The notes below the pieces were generated by a model. It saw only the letters and a list, made by a program, of their open reading frames with translations, did not search any database and was not told the DNA's origin. Positions 25,520 through 39,716 of a DNA stretch of 64,000 nucleotides are shown piece after piece (the stretch's first letter is position 1; every line of letters starts with the position of its first letter). The stretch spans positions 23,700,681 to 23,764,680 of the forward strand of contig NC_135552.1 in NCBI RefSeq assembly GCF_964340395.1. Reading direction: 5' to 3'. Position numbers and translations under genes: made by a program. Source of the DNA: Glandiceps talaboti (Eukaryota > Hemichordata > Enteropneusta > Spengelidae).

Positions 25520-25875
25520 GTGGCCATATGGATGAGAATTTGGTATTTATTTTGGAATTTTTATTATAAAACAATTTTATCATGGCTTCCTATTTGAATA
25601 ATCAATGTGAAACAACATATGCCAAGTCTGTGTTTTGTAACTCAATTAATTGGCAAAAGATTAATACACGTGTGAAATGTTTGTTATTGTACGTGCAATA
25701 TCAAACTTTTAATTTTTACACATTGTTTTTTAGATTTTTGCAATGTATTGAGTTACAAACATAGACTTAGTCGATGTTGTTTCACATTAATTTTTCAAGT
25801 AGGAAGCTATAATAAAATTGTTTAATAAATTAAGAATCAAATAAAATAAATACCAAATCCTCGTCATTATGGCCA
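25520..25875. mobile_element. Foldback element, about 356 bp
   Basis: Arms of about 130 bp face each other. The left begins GTGGCCATATGGATGAG and the right, inverted, GTGGCCATAATGACGAG. Both continue with TTTGGTATTTATTTT, CAATTTTAT, GCTTCCTA, AATGTGAAACAACAT and GTAACTCAAT. Target duplication is unclear: GTAAAC on the left and TTTAAG on the right. No coding sequence. Confidence 0.75.
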
Positions 25876-26408
25876 CTTTAAGATAAAGATTAGATCAAAT
25901 GTCAATGAAACTGAATACACCCTTTTTTCTGGCATCCTGATAATGCAGTCACGTGAAAAAATATTCTACTTTATTGGACCACACCCAGCTGAAAAAAAAA
26001 ACGGAAAAGAAAGTTACCATCTTGAACATTTGGAAATATACAACGTTAACAAAATGTAATTTGTCATGTTATTCACAAAAGATAAAATCGTAATAATATA
26101 GACATTGTATAAACATTGTCGATGATGGCCACAGTTACAAATCTCAGTGAGTAAATTATATTAAGTGAAGCCGACGAAGAGTCATCATTTGACCGAAGAA
26201 ACGGATAAAAACATTTGTATGTGTCTGTATATACATGTATGTGTGTACAATTATGAATCCACAAATTAACCGGTAATTGATCAATTTGTTAATTAATCAA
26301 TTAATTATTTATTTATTTATTCCCACCACCCATTGACCATTATCTATTTCCAAACCTTTCCTTAAATCACGTGATCAGAATAAACCATACTTTGTTTAGA
26401 ATTATCAT

Positions 26409-26414
26409 TTTATT
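26409..26414 (-). terminator. Polyadenylation signal of lectin 2
   Basis: AATAAA on the minus strand, about 156 bases past the proposed stop of the lectin gene. Confidence 0.45.
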
Positions 26415-26569
26415 AAATGTTACATATTAGTATTGTTATTGTTATATATTTTACCAATAATGTATCGTTAATGATGACTTAAATACCTAGGTCTTTGTAG
26501 TATATGTATATCATAAAATATTATGTTCTATAAATGAACCTTTTCGTGATTCAATAACTAAAAACTGTA

Positions 26570-29348
<2,779 letters not shown>

Positions 29349-31455
29349 GATCCAGTGATAAGCCGGATTGTTCAGTGAAGCTGCCTGTTGAATAGAAATA
29401 CAAACACACACACAGGTACTGGTGTATGGTATTATAAAACATGCATAGCTACACATTACTGTATGCCTTCTTGAATCAGTATCAGCATGTTGAAAGAACG
29501 TTATCAACAACCAGGCACTTACCGCTGAACAACTACATTAATGGAACTTATGCTTTCAGTAGCAAAAAGGAAGACGTCACTTGAATGATAAAATATTGTG
29601 TATGGGACTAGTTTTGGTGTAGATATCGCTAATAACTTAAGGTGGACGATATTCTTGAGAAAAAAACATACTTCGATAGGCTGCAATCAATTAGAATAAT
29701 ATTGGCTAGCGTATACGATAATGAAAGATAAAGCGAAAAATAAAGACGTGAAAGAGTGAATTGAAAGAGAAGAAAATCAACGGTAGAAAACACAATCATG
29801 ACTACCAGCTGACGAAATGAGAAGGAAAATGTGGCATAGAGTCTGACAAATAAAGAGTCAATCGTTACGTACCTTTCAACGGTTATCAAAACCTCCTGAT
29901 AGTCGACGTTAATGATATAAATATGACTATTTCACGTATTTTCTCATCCCGGGGAGACACCCCTGTGACCAAAGTGACAACATAACAGTTTGTTGACCCT
30001 GTTTCTGTACGCCTACCATTTACTCTAGTCACAATGTAAAGTATCACATATATAATAAAACATCTGGTGCAACTATTTGTGTTATTGAAATAAAAAAACA
30101 TTTTGTTTTAACCAATAGTAAATTTGTTTCATATGTTCTCATCTTCCGGATCAAGATAAGAGTCGGTGTTGCGGAAGAAATACTACAATCACGTCAAATT
30201 GACTCAGAGTAACTACTGCTGGGAAAACGTGCGACTTTGTTCATTTGAACGAGTCTGGCATCTGTGACATACCAGCAACTATCCGACGTATGTACACTAT
30301 TCTGTATTGAAGCTTGTTACAGTGTTAACTAAGCAACCGCCACGGTGTATGGTTAACGTACTACTACAACATATGTTGTAGGAAATACACACACAGTCTC
30401 TGCGAATCTATTGTTCTGTTCTGATGAAAAGTTTATACAACACAAAACTATGTTAAATAAACTTCATATGGAGTATAGGGTTAGAGTTACGTAGTCTAGG
30501 ATTCACACTCTCTGTAAGTGAAATGAAAACATGAAACGAAAACTATGATGAGAAACACAACACAATTAATACACTCATAAAAGATACTGATGTATATTGT
30601 ATGTCCATCATATATCAGTAGTAAAGGATTGACGATACTGTAGGAGTCAAAAACTGTCAAAAATATGTCTCTTTGTCAAATACACTGTAGTTTCTCCAGT
30701 GAAAATAGGAGGATATTGATATGATGTAAAACACTTTCGCTTAGTCAGCTATATATGTACACATTAATGTAAAGATACATAGTTGAAACTGAGTTCTTCT
30801 GAGTTTATTGTAGCGTTATTCAGAGAGAAACGAGTTCCACTTCACTCAAGGATGTCCACATCACATTACATTACATTGTCGGTCATATTACATTGTATTA
30901 CATTGTATTACATTGCATTGCATTGCATTACATAATACACGACCAATTGCGCCCCCAAATACTGACTTTTGGTAAAAAAAAAAAAAAAAAAAAAGTAGTT
31001 CTGAAATTCTACAATGTCCACAAGGTGGCGTAATAATGTATACAATGTTTAAAATGATTACTGTTACATTGACATCTAATATTCAAAACTAGGGCATCAA
31101 GTCGGTAATCTTAGAACTGCATAGAAGTGTTAAGGTGTTTACTTTAATAATGCCTACAACCTTATCAACGTATTGATCGCGACAACATGACCCTATTACG
31201 AAATAAGGTCAGTCAATACTTTTTTGTCCTTCTTTATGGATTTGTCAAAATATGTATCGGATATTTCAGAGTAATAACGTTATCTTCTTTTCATTACAGA
31301 CCACTTCTGTCAATTTAACTGATGCTTTGTAAACATAGTCACTACATATACGGAGTCACACAAAGACTCGTTTAACTTAAAGTTAGCCGTCAAAGAGAAT
31401 ATTAATCACGTGACGTACGTACTTCGTGAGTTTTGTGGGCTTCATCTACTGCATT

Positions 31456-31556
31456 TCAGTCGTACAACACTTGGAATATACATTCGTTGGAATGCTCTTC
31501 GCGATCGCTTCTTGAATTTAACTCTTTGTCATCATCGTTAATATCCATACTCACAC
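31456..31556 (-). CDS. Possible terminal exon, acidic tail, unidentified
   Basis: On the minus strand an acceptor-like TTTTATAG is followed by an open frame reading VSMDINDDDKELNSRSDREE and ending FQVLYD before a TGA. The composition is that of a real acidic C-terminus and unlike random AT-rich frames, but no partner exon was found upstream. A similar sequence, GGTGTTAGCATAGATGTTGACGA, lies about 100 bp upstream on the same strand behind its own TTGTAG and may be a degenerate duplicate. Low confidence. Confidence 0.2.
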
Positions 31557-33248
31557 CTATAAAAGCCAAATTCTCTATATCGCAGACAGGTAGGTTTTTT
31601 TAACACTATAGACTGGGTATCTCAAAGAAAATGTAATCGTCAACATCTATGCTAACACCTACAATTAACATTCACTATACATACAGTGTAATTGGTACCA
31701 GGTAAGTTTCTTTACTGTCACCATAGCAACTCAATGAAAATCTGTCGATAAACAGCAGCTTTGCATACATAAAAAGTAAGCTTACCATTGCCATTTCTGT
31801 TCAAAAAGATATTCGAAGTAGGTATACGTTTTTTTATGATTTGATTACCATTATTTGGTCAGTGAAATATCGTCATTTTTTTATTCACTTTCCCTGCATT
31901 TATCAAATTAAAACAGCATCGTGTTTCACCGCTACATCACGAACCCTTGTAGGTTTGACCACTCACGATGAATACATTTTTTATTTATGAACGAACGAAT
32001 ATTTGATATATTGAATGTGGATTTGTATCGCCAATACTACTGTAGTCCTCTCCGAACGTACAGTTGAGGAATTTGTTTCACATAATTGTTCACTTAATAT
32101 AATATCTTTTGACAAGTCACTTAGAAAACATGCACATTTTATTATAGAATCCTCCATTAGTTTCTATACATCGAATGGGTGTATAATTTGGGGGATATGG
32201 TTAAAGTAATATATGCTTTATCCCTGTTGTCCCACAGACAATGCATCCATGACCAGAAATCAGATATTTTGTACGAAATACATTTTTTAAATTTTACTCA
32301 TGCACGTTTTACATTTTTTAACAGAAGTTAGAAATCATTTTACAGACAATGAAGGGACGTCTCTCCACCGTTATCCATAACTGTGCTAAAATTTAAACAC
32401 AACAAATTATGACATCACAATCACGACAACATTTGCAGAGAACTGCTCAATTGACATGGAAAAAATATATCATCTTGATTAACGGAAATTTAATGAACAT
32501 ACCAAACTCTCAGAATTGTATATACATATTACTATATTTTAAGGGTTATTTGTCAAAATTGAGAGCATCGTTCTTTTCTGAATATTTCAATGTTACATGT
32601 AGAAACCTATACTTAGAAGTAGTCTTATTAGATTTATATTTACAGTTTTCAGGAGCCACTTTTGTCTGAAAGAGATTTAAGTGAAGAGTTTGATTTTGGG
32701 TCATTGTAAGGTTAAACTGACTGACAATTGCCATTTTATGTCCATCCATCATTGCGTCTACTTGCTGTCAACCAAATCTAGACTTGAAGTGACACGGCTC
32801 AGTAGGGAATGAATGCTTCTAGGCCAACCACTACACAGTCAGTTACTTTATTTAGTTCCAAATAAATAAAGCCAATAACGTCAATTAGTTCCAATTAACG
32901 TCTCAGTTGAAGCGGTTTTTTTAATAAAAAAACACCCTGTGCGGTTTGTGTACTGATTTGGATTTACCATTTTGATATACCAACCCTTTTAACATTCCTA
33001 GGCATTACGTCATTTTCAACCATTTAGTATACATCATGTATGGTAAGGTTAAAGTAACGTAAATGAAGCACGCCTCAGTACGTGCGATTTGCTTGGGAAA
33101 TCGTAACGTTCTATAAATTCCACCTTTCAAACAAAATTACTCATCAACTTGTATCCGTTCTTAGCGTGTGGAATTTGAATTTGTTGTTTAATAGCAAACA
33201 TGAGGGACTGTGGGATTACGAAACAAATAATTATACCCAAGTAAATTT

Positions 33249-33514
33249 AGACTGTCGACAGTCGTTAGTGCCTTTTTTGCCACGTTTCATCTAAAACAAA
33301 GTCGTTGCCTTGCTCCGTAGCACTGAATACCAATGCGTGCTGATAGGAACTGCCATTGCCGAAGGCACCAACTGTGAGTGTCGAAAGCACGAACGTGCCT
33401 CCGGCACTCGCTGATCAGGACGCGGGTATAGTATTGCTCCGGATCGTAGCGAGGCGACGACTTTAGTTTTAGATAAAACGTAGCAAAAAAGGCACGAAAG
33501 ACTGTCGACAGTCT
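33249..33514. mobile_element. Long-TIR MITE, 266 bp
   Basis: The inverted arms of about 62 bp are nearly 90% alike. Each begins AGACTGTCGACAGTC, whose inner 14 bases are themselves palindromic, followed by GTGCCTTTTTTGC and CTAAAAC. A 10-bp direct repeat, AAGTAAATTT, flanks it (33239-33248; 33516-33525, with one extra A on the right). A 9-10 bp target duplication with long TIRs suggests a Mutator-like origin. That is inference. Confidence 0.78.
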
Positions 33515-34117
33515 AAAGTAAATTTTGCAGTTTATATGATTTTTGTACATAGGTGCACTTTTTAAAAAAGATTTGCATGTACAAGATTGTGTTTATATAT
33601 AATTCATCATAGGATAAAATTACCCACTCTTCATCGGGGAGTTTGTACTTTCGTCAGAATTAGTTCATTTCAACATACATTATGTTCATATCGGAACCAA
33701 ATTATTTGTTGAAATATATTTTCAATGACGTTTAAAGTAGTAAATTTCGTAAGTGCTAATTAGCATAATATCGTATTTCACATCTGTAAATCAGAATTGT
33801 CCACACTTCATGATCTAGCTCATGGTACGAAGACACTGTTTATTCGTGTCGTTTGCATAGAATATCGTGTCGTATGCTATTTCCGAATAAACCTTTACCT
33901 TCATCATCCTCTAGTTATAATTAGTAACGTTTTTTGCCGAATAGTTATCATGAAACGTGCTTTCACAAAAATGCACACGAGGTGGTTTATTTGGTACAAA
34001 CTCTCAAATAGTAACAACTAAACAAAATGGAAACCAGTCGACTCGAGCAAACGACAGTTTTCTCCTGGTTAGGTTTGATATTCAGAGTGAGAGAAACCAT
34101 CCATTTGCAACCAATTC

Positions 34118-34185
34118 AGCTATGTAACTAACTACGTAATATCCGGTGATTTAGCTATGTAACAACAACGTAATATCCGGTGATG
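34118..34185. repeat. Tandem direct repeat of about 32 bp
   Basis: Two copies of a unit containing AGCTATGTAAC and ACGTAATATCCGGTGAT lie back to back. Confidence 0.8.
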
Positions 34186-34535
34186 GTGACTTTTGTATTG
34201 ATTTGTGATACCTTTGTATTCAGTCAATATGTTCAAATGGTCATAGATGTTTGCTTTTTTCTATTTCATCAGATGATTACAGCTGTAAAAATACTAATAC
34301 GAATACTTATAGACAAATAGACACATTTTCTGTTGTTAGATTTCATATTAAACCTTCCTTCTTTGCTACAAAGGTTTAATACTTCTGTAATTTTCGCCGA
34401 GTTTGACTTCGATTGATTCTATATTAATAGCTTCTGCATATAAAGATCATGCTAAACAAATCACCAAAATTAAGCAAATTAGGAATAGAGCAGTCGTAGA
34501 CAGAGAAAACAGTTCACACACATACACAGATACAT

Positions 34536-34562
34536 ACATACATACATACATACATACATACA

Positions 34563-34597
<35 letters not shown>

Positions 34598-34773
34598 GTT
34601 GAGGGTAGAAGAAAATCAAGTTGGGTTTTTCGTCTCTACAAGCCTGACGAAACAGGCTTGTAGAGACGAAAAACCCGACTTGATTTTCTCCTACCCTCAA
34701 CATATACTCCGCTCTGCGTGCAGACGTATCGCGCACTGTGCTACGGATAAATCTTACCACTGACTTCCTACAT

Positions 34774-34848
<75 letters not shown>

Positions 34849-34855
34849 CTAATAC

Positions 34856-34910
<55 letters not shown>

Positions 34911-35252
34911 ATTTGGGTATGTGTGTATACACGTACATACATACATACATACATACATACATACATACATACATACATACATACATACATACATACATAC
35001 ATACATACATACATACATACATACATACATACATGCGTGTGTGCGTGTGTGCGTGCGTGCGTGCGTGCGTGCGTATACATACATACATACATACATACAT
35101 ACATACATACATACATACATACATACATACATACATACATGCATACATGCATGCATGCATGCATGCATGCATGCATGCATACATACATACATACATACAT
35201 ACATACATACATACATACATACATACATACACGCACACGCACGCACGCACGT

Positions 35253-35300
<48 letters not shown>

Positions 35301-35320
35301 ACCCATCCATCCATCCATTG
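34536..35320. repeat. Compound microsatellite block
   Basis: A succession of (CATA)n at 34536-34592, (CA)n at about 34770-34836, (TA)n at about 34860-34902, and (CATA)n/(CGTG)n/(CATG)n at about 34932-35232, then (CA)n and CATC to about 35318. A 53-bp-arm hairpin interrupts it at 34594-34705. The long CVCM- or HTYI-type frames here are artefacts. Confidence 0.96.
34594..34705. repeat. Near-perfect hairpin, 53-bp arms, 6-base loop
   Basis: Arms at 34594-34646 and 34653-34705 match at 51 of 53 positions around the loop ACGAAA. If transcribed it would form a long double-stranded stem. It sits inside a CATA array and may be a foldback element or the product of a local inversion. Confidence 0.88.
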
Positions 35321-35603
35321 AATCATTGTAACATATCTTAAAATGGAAGCACTCACAATTTAGATATTATATTATATAATATAATATTATATAATATAGA
35401 TATTATATTATATTATTGTATTTATACTGCAGTGCCCTGACAACTGTACACTGCTAATAAAATATGGTCACTTCCTGAGACGAATCAGTGATCAGTTTGC
35501 CAGTGGCGTAATTCAATACTGCCAGGAGCGACGATTGATTAATCAATTTAATCGGTACACCATTCTTTTTCAGTGTCTTGGTTTCTCAAAGCTGAGTGCA
35601 AGA

Positions 35604-37267
35604 ATGTCAACGTTTACACTTATTATGTTGGTTTTCCTGTCAAGTTTTGTATTTCGTGGAGGGTTAACATCTACAGCAGAACCCGGGGGAATAACAGAAC
35701 CAGAAAGTGAAACTGAAAATGACGCCATCGACGGATCGGAGGAGCCGGAAACCGAAGATGTTGTTTCAGAAAAAAGGCCACCAGCTGTTGAATTTGTTCT
35801 GCCACCATTTACCCTAATTTTGGTGATGTTTGTTGGTAAGTACGTGCATATTGTAATACATGATGCTGTGATACTACCGCTGTGTTCGACCACCAACACG
35901 CGTGTCAAATCAAATCAACTTGGAAACAATCTGTTCTCAGACTGGTTTAGTATATATTCTTCATGACGTCTTTTCAAAACATGAAATAACACGTCCCTAT
36001 TTAACATCAACATTTCTGTGCTTTTAATACCCCTACCAACAATGATACACCATCAAATGCACACACAATATTTCTCATCAAGGGGAACAGTATTTTATGC
36101 TAAAGCATTTACTTCAAATATGATCTTCAAATTCACTATAGAATGTTCTTACCGCTTTAAATCAATTTTATTTTCTAAAGGAATTAAACACGCACAGCTA
36201 TTTAGGTTTGGGATAACGTAGTGTGTAATTCGCCACAATTAATCAATATGTTCCCCGGTCAGGCTTCAAAGACACCATTTCTATGATACGTGCATGTATT
36301 TATCTACGTTGATTCAATGCTTAAATAAATAAATTAATTTATTAATTAATTAATTAACTACAACTGCGATACTCTATTCAACTCCTTGCTATCATCGGGG
36401 GATTTTCAGCCGAATTCTCAGTATACTTATTTTCTATCTATGTACTATTGAACTATCACAGTCAATTTATTCTCATTGATTTTCTAAGTTTGATTTCCCG
36501 TTAATTATCCTGATTTTATTGAGAGTTCAAGTTAATGATCGCATTCAAGTATCGGACTGTTATCAATTAGAACGGTGGAATGAAGTCTTAAATAAACAAT
36601 TCAATCATTCCAAAAACATACATTTTTTTATTTTTTCATCGAAGAAGGAGAGGGGATTGATGATGCGTTTGTTGATTTGCTGTCTCGCCATATTTCTAGA
36701 GAAGAAATACCACCCTACTCCCCTCCCCTCCCCTCCCCCGACTCCCTCATTCATGAAATCATCCTCTTTCTAAAACAGACATGGTTATTCCCCTATACTG
36801 TGTCCACATCTTTGCAATAGCTGCCAACTCGAAAGCTCGATCGAAAAGGTGTTATTATTACACGGAACATAGGAAATCAAGAGGAATGCCAATATTTACA
36901 TACCTCTCAAGCATTAGGAAGTAATGTAAAAATTATTAAAGTGAGTAGTTTGTGAAAATGATCTCAAGAAAATGATCTCAAGACACAGTATATTACTTTT
37001 TTGTCTTTTCCCCCAATTTAATGCAAAAATTACTGGTGCACGTTTGTAAATAAATAAAAGCACAATGCCCTCGTTCACTAACTTAAGTCACTTCAAATGT
37101 GATTCCTTCTAGGTCTTGGAGGATTGATGGTCACAGCTAGATGGCGACGTTACAAAGGAAACAAGAAACAAAAAGAAAAGCAACGACAAAATGTTTTTAC
37201 AACTACTGGATTTTACATCGACTCTAACAAAATTACAACAGATGGGAATGTGAAACCATGTAAGTAA
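35604..37267 (+). CDS. Small acidic type I membrane protein (2 exons), unidentified
   Basis: Exons 35604-35835 and 37113-37267 give 128 residues. Residues 1-24 are a signal peptide (MSTFTLIMLVFLSSFVFRGG start). An acidic, Glu/Asp/Pro-rich ectodomain follows (about 25-63, e.g. TEPESETENDAIDGSEEPET). Next come one transmembrane helix (about 64-86, FTLILVMFVGLGGLMVTA) and a basic tail starting RWRRYKGNKKQKEKQR. I recognise no family. The donor GGTAAGT and acceptor TTCTAG are good and join in phase 1. The second exon reaches a stop three codons past T|GTAAGTAA, itself a strong donor, so a third exon is possible and the last two residues (CK) are uncertain. Confidence 0.6.
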
Positions 37268-37961
37268 TTTACGAACACTCCAGTAGTGTAAATTGTACCC
37301 CACCCCTACCCCCGCCCACCCGAACCCGCCCACCAACCCCCACCCATGCCTGCTGCCTGTGCGTTTTGCCAAGGCTAAAAACAGAACACATAACATATAT
37401 AACATATATACTATTTCATTTTAATTTTGGGGAATAGGCTGAAGGGTGGACTTAATATATTTATTTTAAATAAATAAACGTTTTCAGGACTTTTCAGCAA
37501 TTGAATGAAACGGATAAATTAAACGGTGTTTTCCAAGTGTAACCAAGTGAACCACGTCAGTATACAGGACTCATATGTATGTGTGTTTGTTTGTGTTTGT
37601 GTTTGTGTTTGTGTTTGTGTTTGTTTGTTTGTTTGTTTGTTTGTTTGTGTTTGTGTTTGCTTGGTTTTCAATAAAGCTAAATATATGTAGGATACGTCAA
37701 TTGTTTTCTTGTTCATTTACATCTTATAACTTAAAGTTGTACATTCGCTATGTTTGAACAGTGCTCTCACAACCTTGGGTAAACTGGTACTATCAATTAG
37801 ACAACGGATTAACCTCAGTATACGTAGTAACGTAGCTTTGCCCTAACAACACATTTAATACGCTCTCTCTGTAAATGTTCATCGTCATGACGACGCATCC
37901 TCTATATAGAATCAGGATAGGAATGCATTTCGTAACACCGACCGTTATGAAAACTGACCAT

Positions 37962-38294
37962 CTATATTTCAATACTGTAAAAAATCAAACGAAGAAACAA
38001 ATTGTAATGATTCATTGGCCTTGCGGTTAGTATAACAGACACGAAAAACCTTCTCTTTGGTAATATTGAATAAACTACATGATGACTGGGTATATTCATG
38101 GGTTTTTCGAACTCAATATCACTTAACTTCGAAGGGTAGTCAGTGTGTACCACTCCTTTTAGTTGATAGATGACTGTCGATGTTATCATTGAAAAAACGA
38201 TCAAATATAATACCAGTATGTAAATAAAGCTAACATTTCTCTTTCCATTAAGATGGATTTTATGAAATGGAAACATTGCGCTTTCCAGAAGCAT
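37962..38294 (-). CDS. Doubtful frame resembling a type II membrane anchor
   Basis: A 110-residue open frame. A short basic N-terminus (FPFHKIHLNGKRN) precedes a strong hydrophobic segment (VSFIYILVLYLIVFSMITST) and a polar region, which is the layout of a Golgi enzyme stem. I see no family motif, no clear donor and no partner exon, so this may be chance in AT-rich DNA. Confidence 0.15.
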   Translation of the reverse strand: MLLESAMFPFHKIHLNGKRNVSFIYILVLYLIVFSMITSTVIYQLKGVVHTDYPSKLSDIEFEKPMNIPSHHVVYSILPKRRFFVSVILTARPMNHYNLFLRLIFYSIEI

Positions 38295-38748
38295 GGTTTT
38301 ATTTCACATTCGATCACCGTCATATTTCGTTTACAAACGCAATTCGATAACGTTCTTCGGTAAAGCTTTTGAAAGCTGAGACGAAGACATTTGTTAATGC
38401 ATTACTTCTACTACAGCATCATATCGATTATGAATCATAAAATTGAATGCCAGGCATTCCACAATATCATCAATATAACCCGGTTTACTTAATATGTAGT
38501 ATTAATTGCTTAACGTTGCTTGACGTTTTATTCACGATCTCTTTTTTTTAATGAAAACTAAATAAATCCTTAGTATCGTTCAACTTAAAACATGCTGACC
38601 ATCGAAAGATTGACTGTAAAATATAGTTACTTTGGAAGGGTGAATTAGAAATGAATGCGACATTTCGACCCTTCTACTACGGACTTGGATTGCGCGTATA
38701 TTCTCTACAGAAAAATTGTTGGAGAACATTAACAGTTCATAATGAACA

Positions 38749-38756
38749 CACGCGCG

Positions 38757-38814
<58 letters not shown>
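38749..38814. repeat. (CG)n then (CA)n microsatellite
   Basis: A short CG dinucleotide run leading into about 50 bp of CA. Confidence 0.95.
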
Positions 38815-38816
<2 letters not shown>

Positions 38817-39716
38817 GCTTAAAACAAACAAATCTTTACACCAGAAATACACAGCTGATATCATAACCTTATTTTTAAATTTTAAGGCTTAGAGTTCCCA
38901 AGGCTAATGCTATATGTTTTGCATATTATTGTCATGGTCACCAGTGTCATTCACACCTACAGACTATATGGGAAATAGTGCATAATTAATTTTACAATTT
39001 TGCCATAATTAGAAGTGTACATGTGGTAAAACACGCGAAACGGTATTTGATAACAGATTTAATATCTTAATACGTGTATTGTAAACTAAGTCTTGTATCT
39101 TGACTAAAAGTTGGTGACGGTGTCTGTAAACCACATATATAAATAGAATTAGATTTGTAAGGCTATAGAAAGGACGTGAATGGGATTGTCGCATTCGCCA
39201 TCTTTCAAAACATCCATGATTAGTATAAACATTTTTGAGTCAGATGAACGAGAAAACAAGGTAGGAAAAGGGAATAACAACGTATAAACCACTGGTATGT
39301 AGAATAGTGAAAAATCACAAAACACACATTAGGAGGATAGGCATTATATAGATGATGAGGTAAGATCAGTGAGCTTTGTGTTTGATTATCGTGGTCTCAT
39401 CATATCAAGGTACTAAACTGAAATGGAGGAAAGTGGCCTCTAGTTTACCAAATAACTCCAGTAGACAGAGTATCTTTCGTAAAAACTAGCCTACACGAAA
39501 AGTCTAATTTACCCATCTCTGTTCAGGGGTAGTACAAGACGCAGTACCACTTTTGATTGTCTACAGCCCCCAGGTGAGAGATCACCGGGGGTAAATTAAG
39601 TCAAAAGTGGAACTTCTTTTCATACTCAACACATTTACACATCCTCTGCTCAAACTTTATCCAAGGTGGAAAGATATGATTTTTCGCAAAGCGCTTAATT
39701 CACCACCATCGCCTTA

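Larger units (their letters stand above)
21952..26569. other. Intergenic region between the two lectin genes
   Basis: About 4.6 kb upstream of lectin 1 and downstream of lectin 2. No exon was recognised. It holds a small hairpin with CATAGACCCTCC ends at about 23127-23155, a SINE-like piece at about 23475-23625, an 841-bp Harbinger-like element at 23851-24691, a foldback at 25520-25875 and the polyadenylation signal of lectin 2 at 26409-26414. Confidence 0.6.
29349..35603. other. Long gene-poor region
   Basis: About 6.3 kb between the lectin 2 start and the small membrane-protein gene. No complete gene was recognised. It contains an ATTAC-type tandem at about 30875-30930, a 21-base A run near 30975, a possible minus-strand terminal exon at 31456-31556, a TIR element at 33249-33514, a 32-bp direct repeat near 34118-34185, a perfect hairpin at 34594-34705 and the 34536-35320 microsatellite block. 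Confidence 0.5.
37268..39716. other. Intergenic region before the DUF4239 gene
   Basis: About 2.4 kb. It contains a C-rich stretch at about 37297-37345, a (TTTGTG)n/(TTTG)n tract at about 37582-37660, a (CG)n/(CA)n tract at 38749-38814 and a doubtful minus-strand frame at 37962-38294. A small hairpin with CCCCCAGGTGA/TCACCGGGGG arms is at 39566-39591. Confidence 0.55.
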
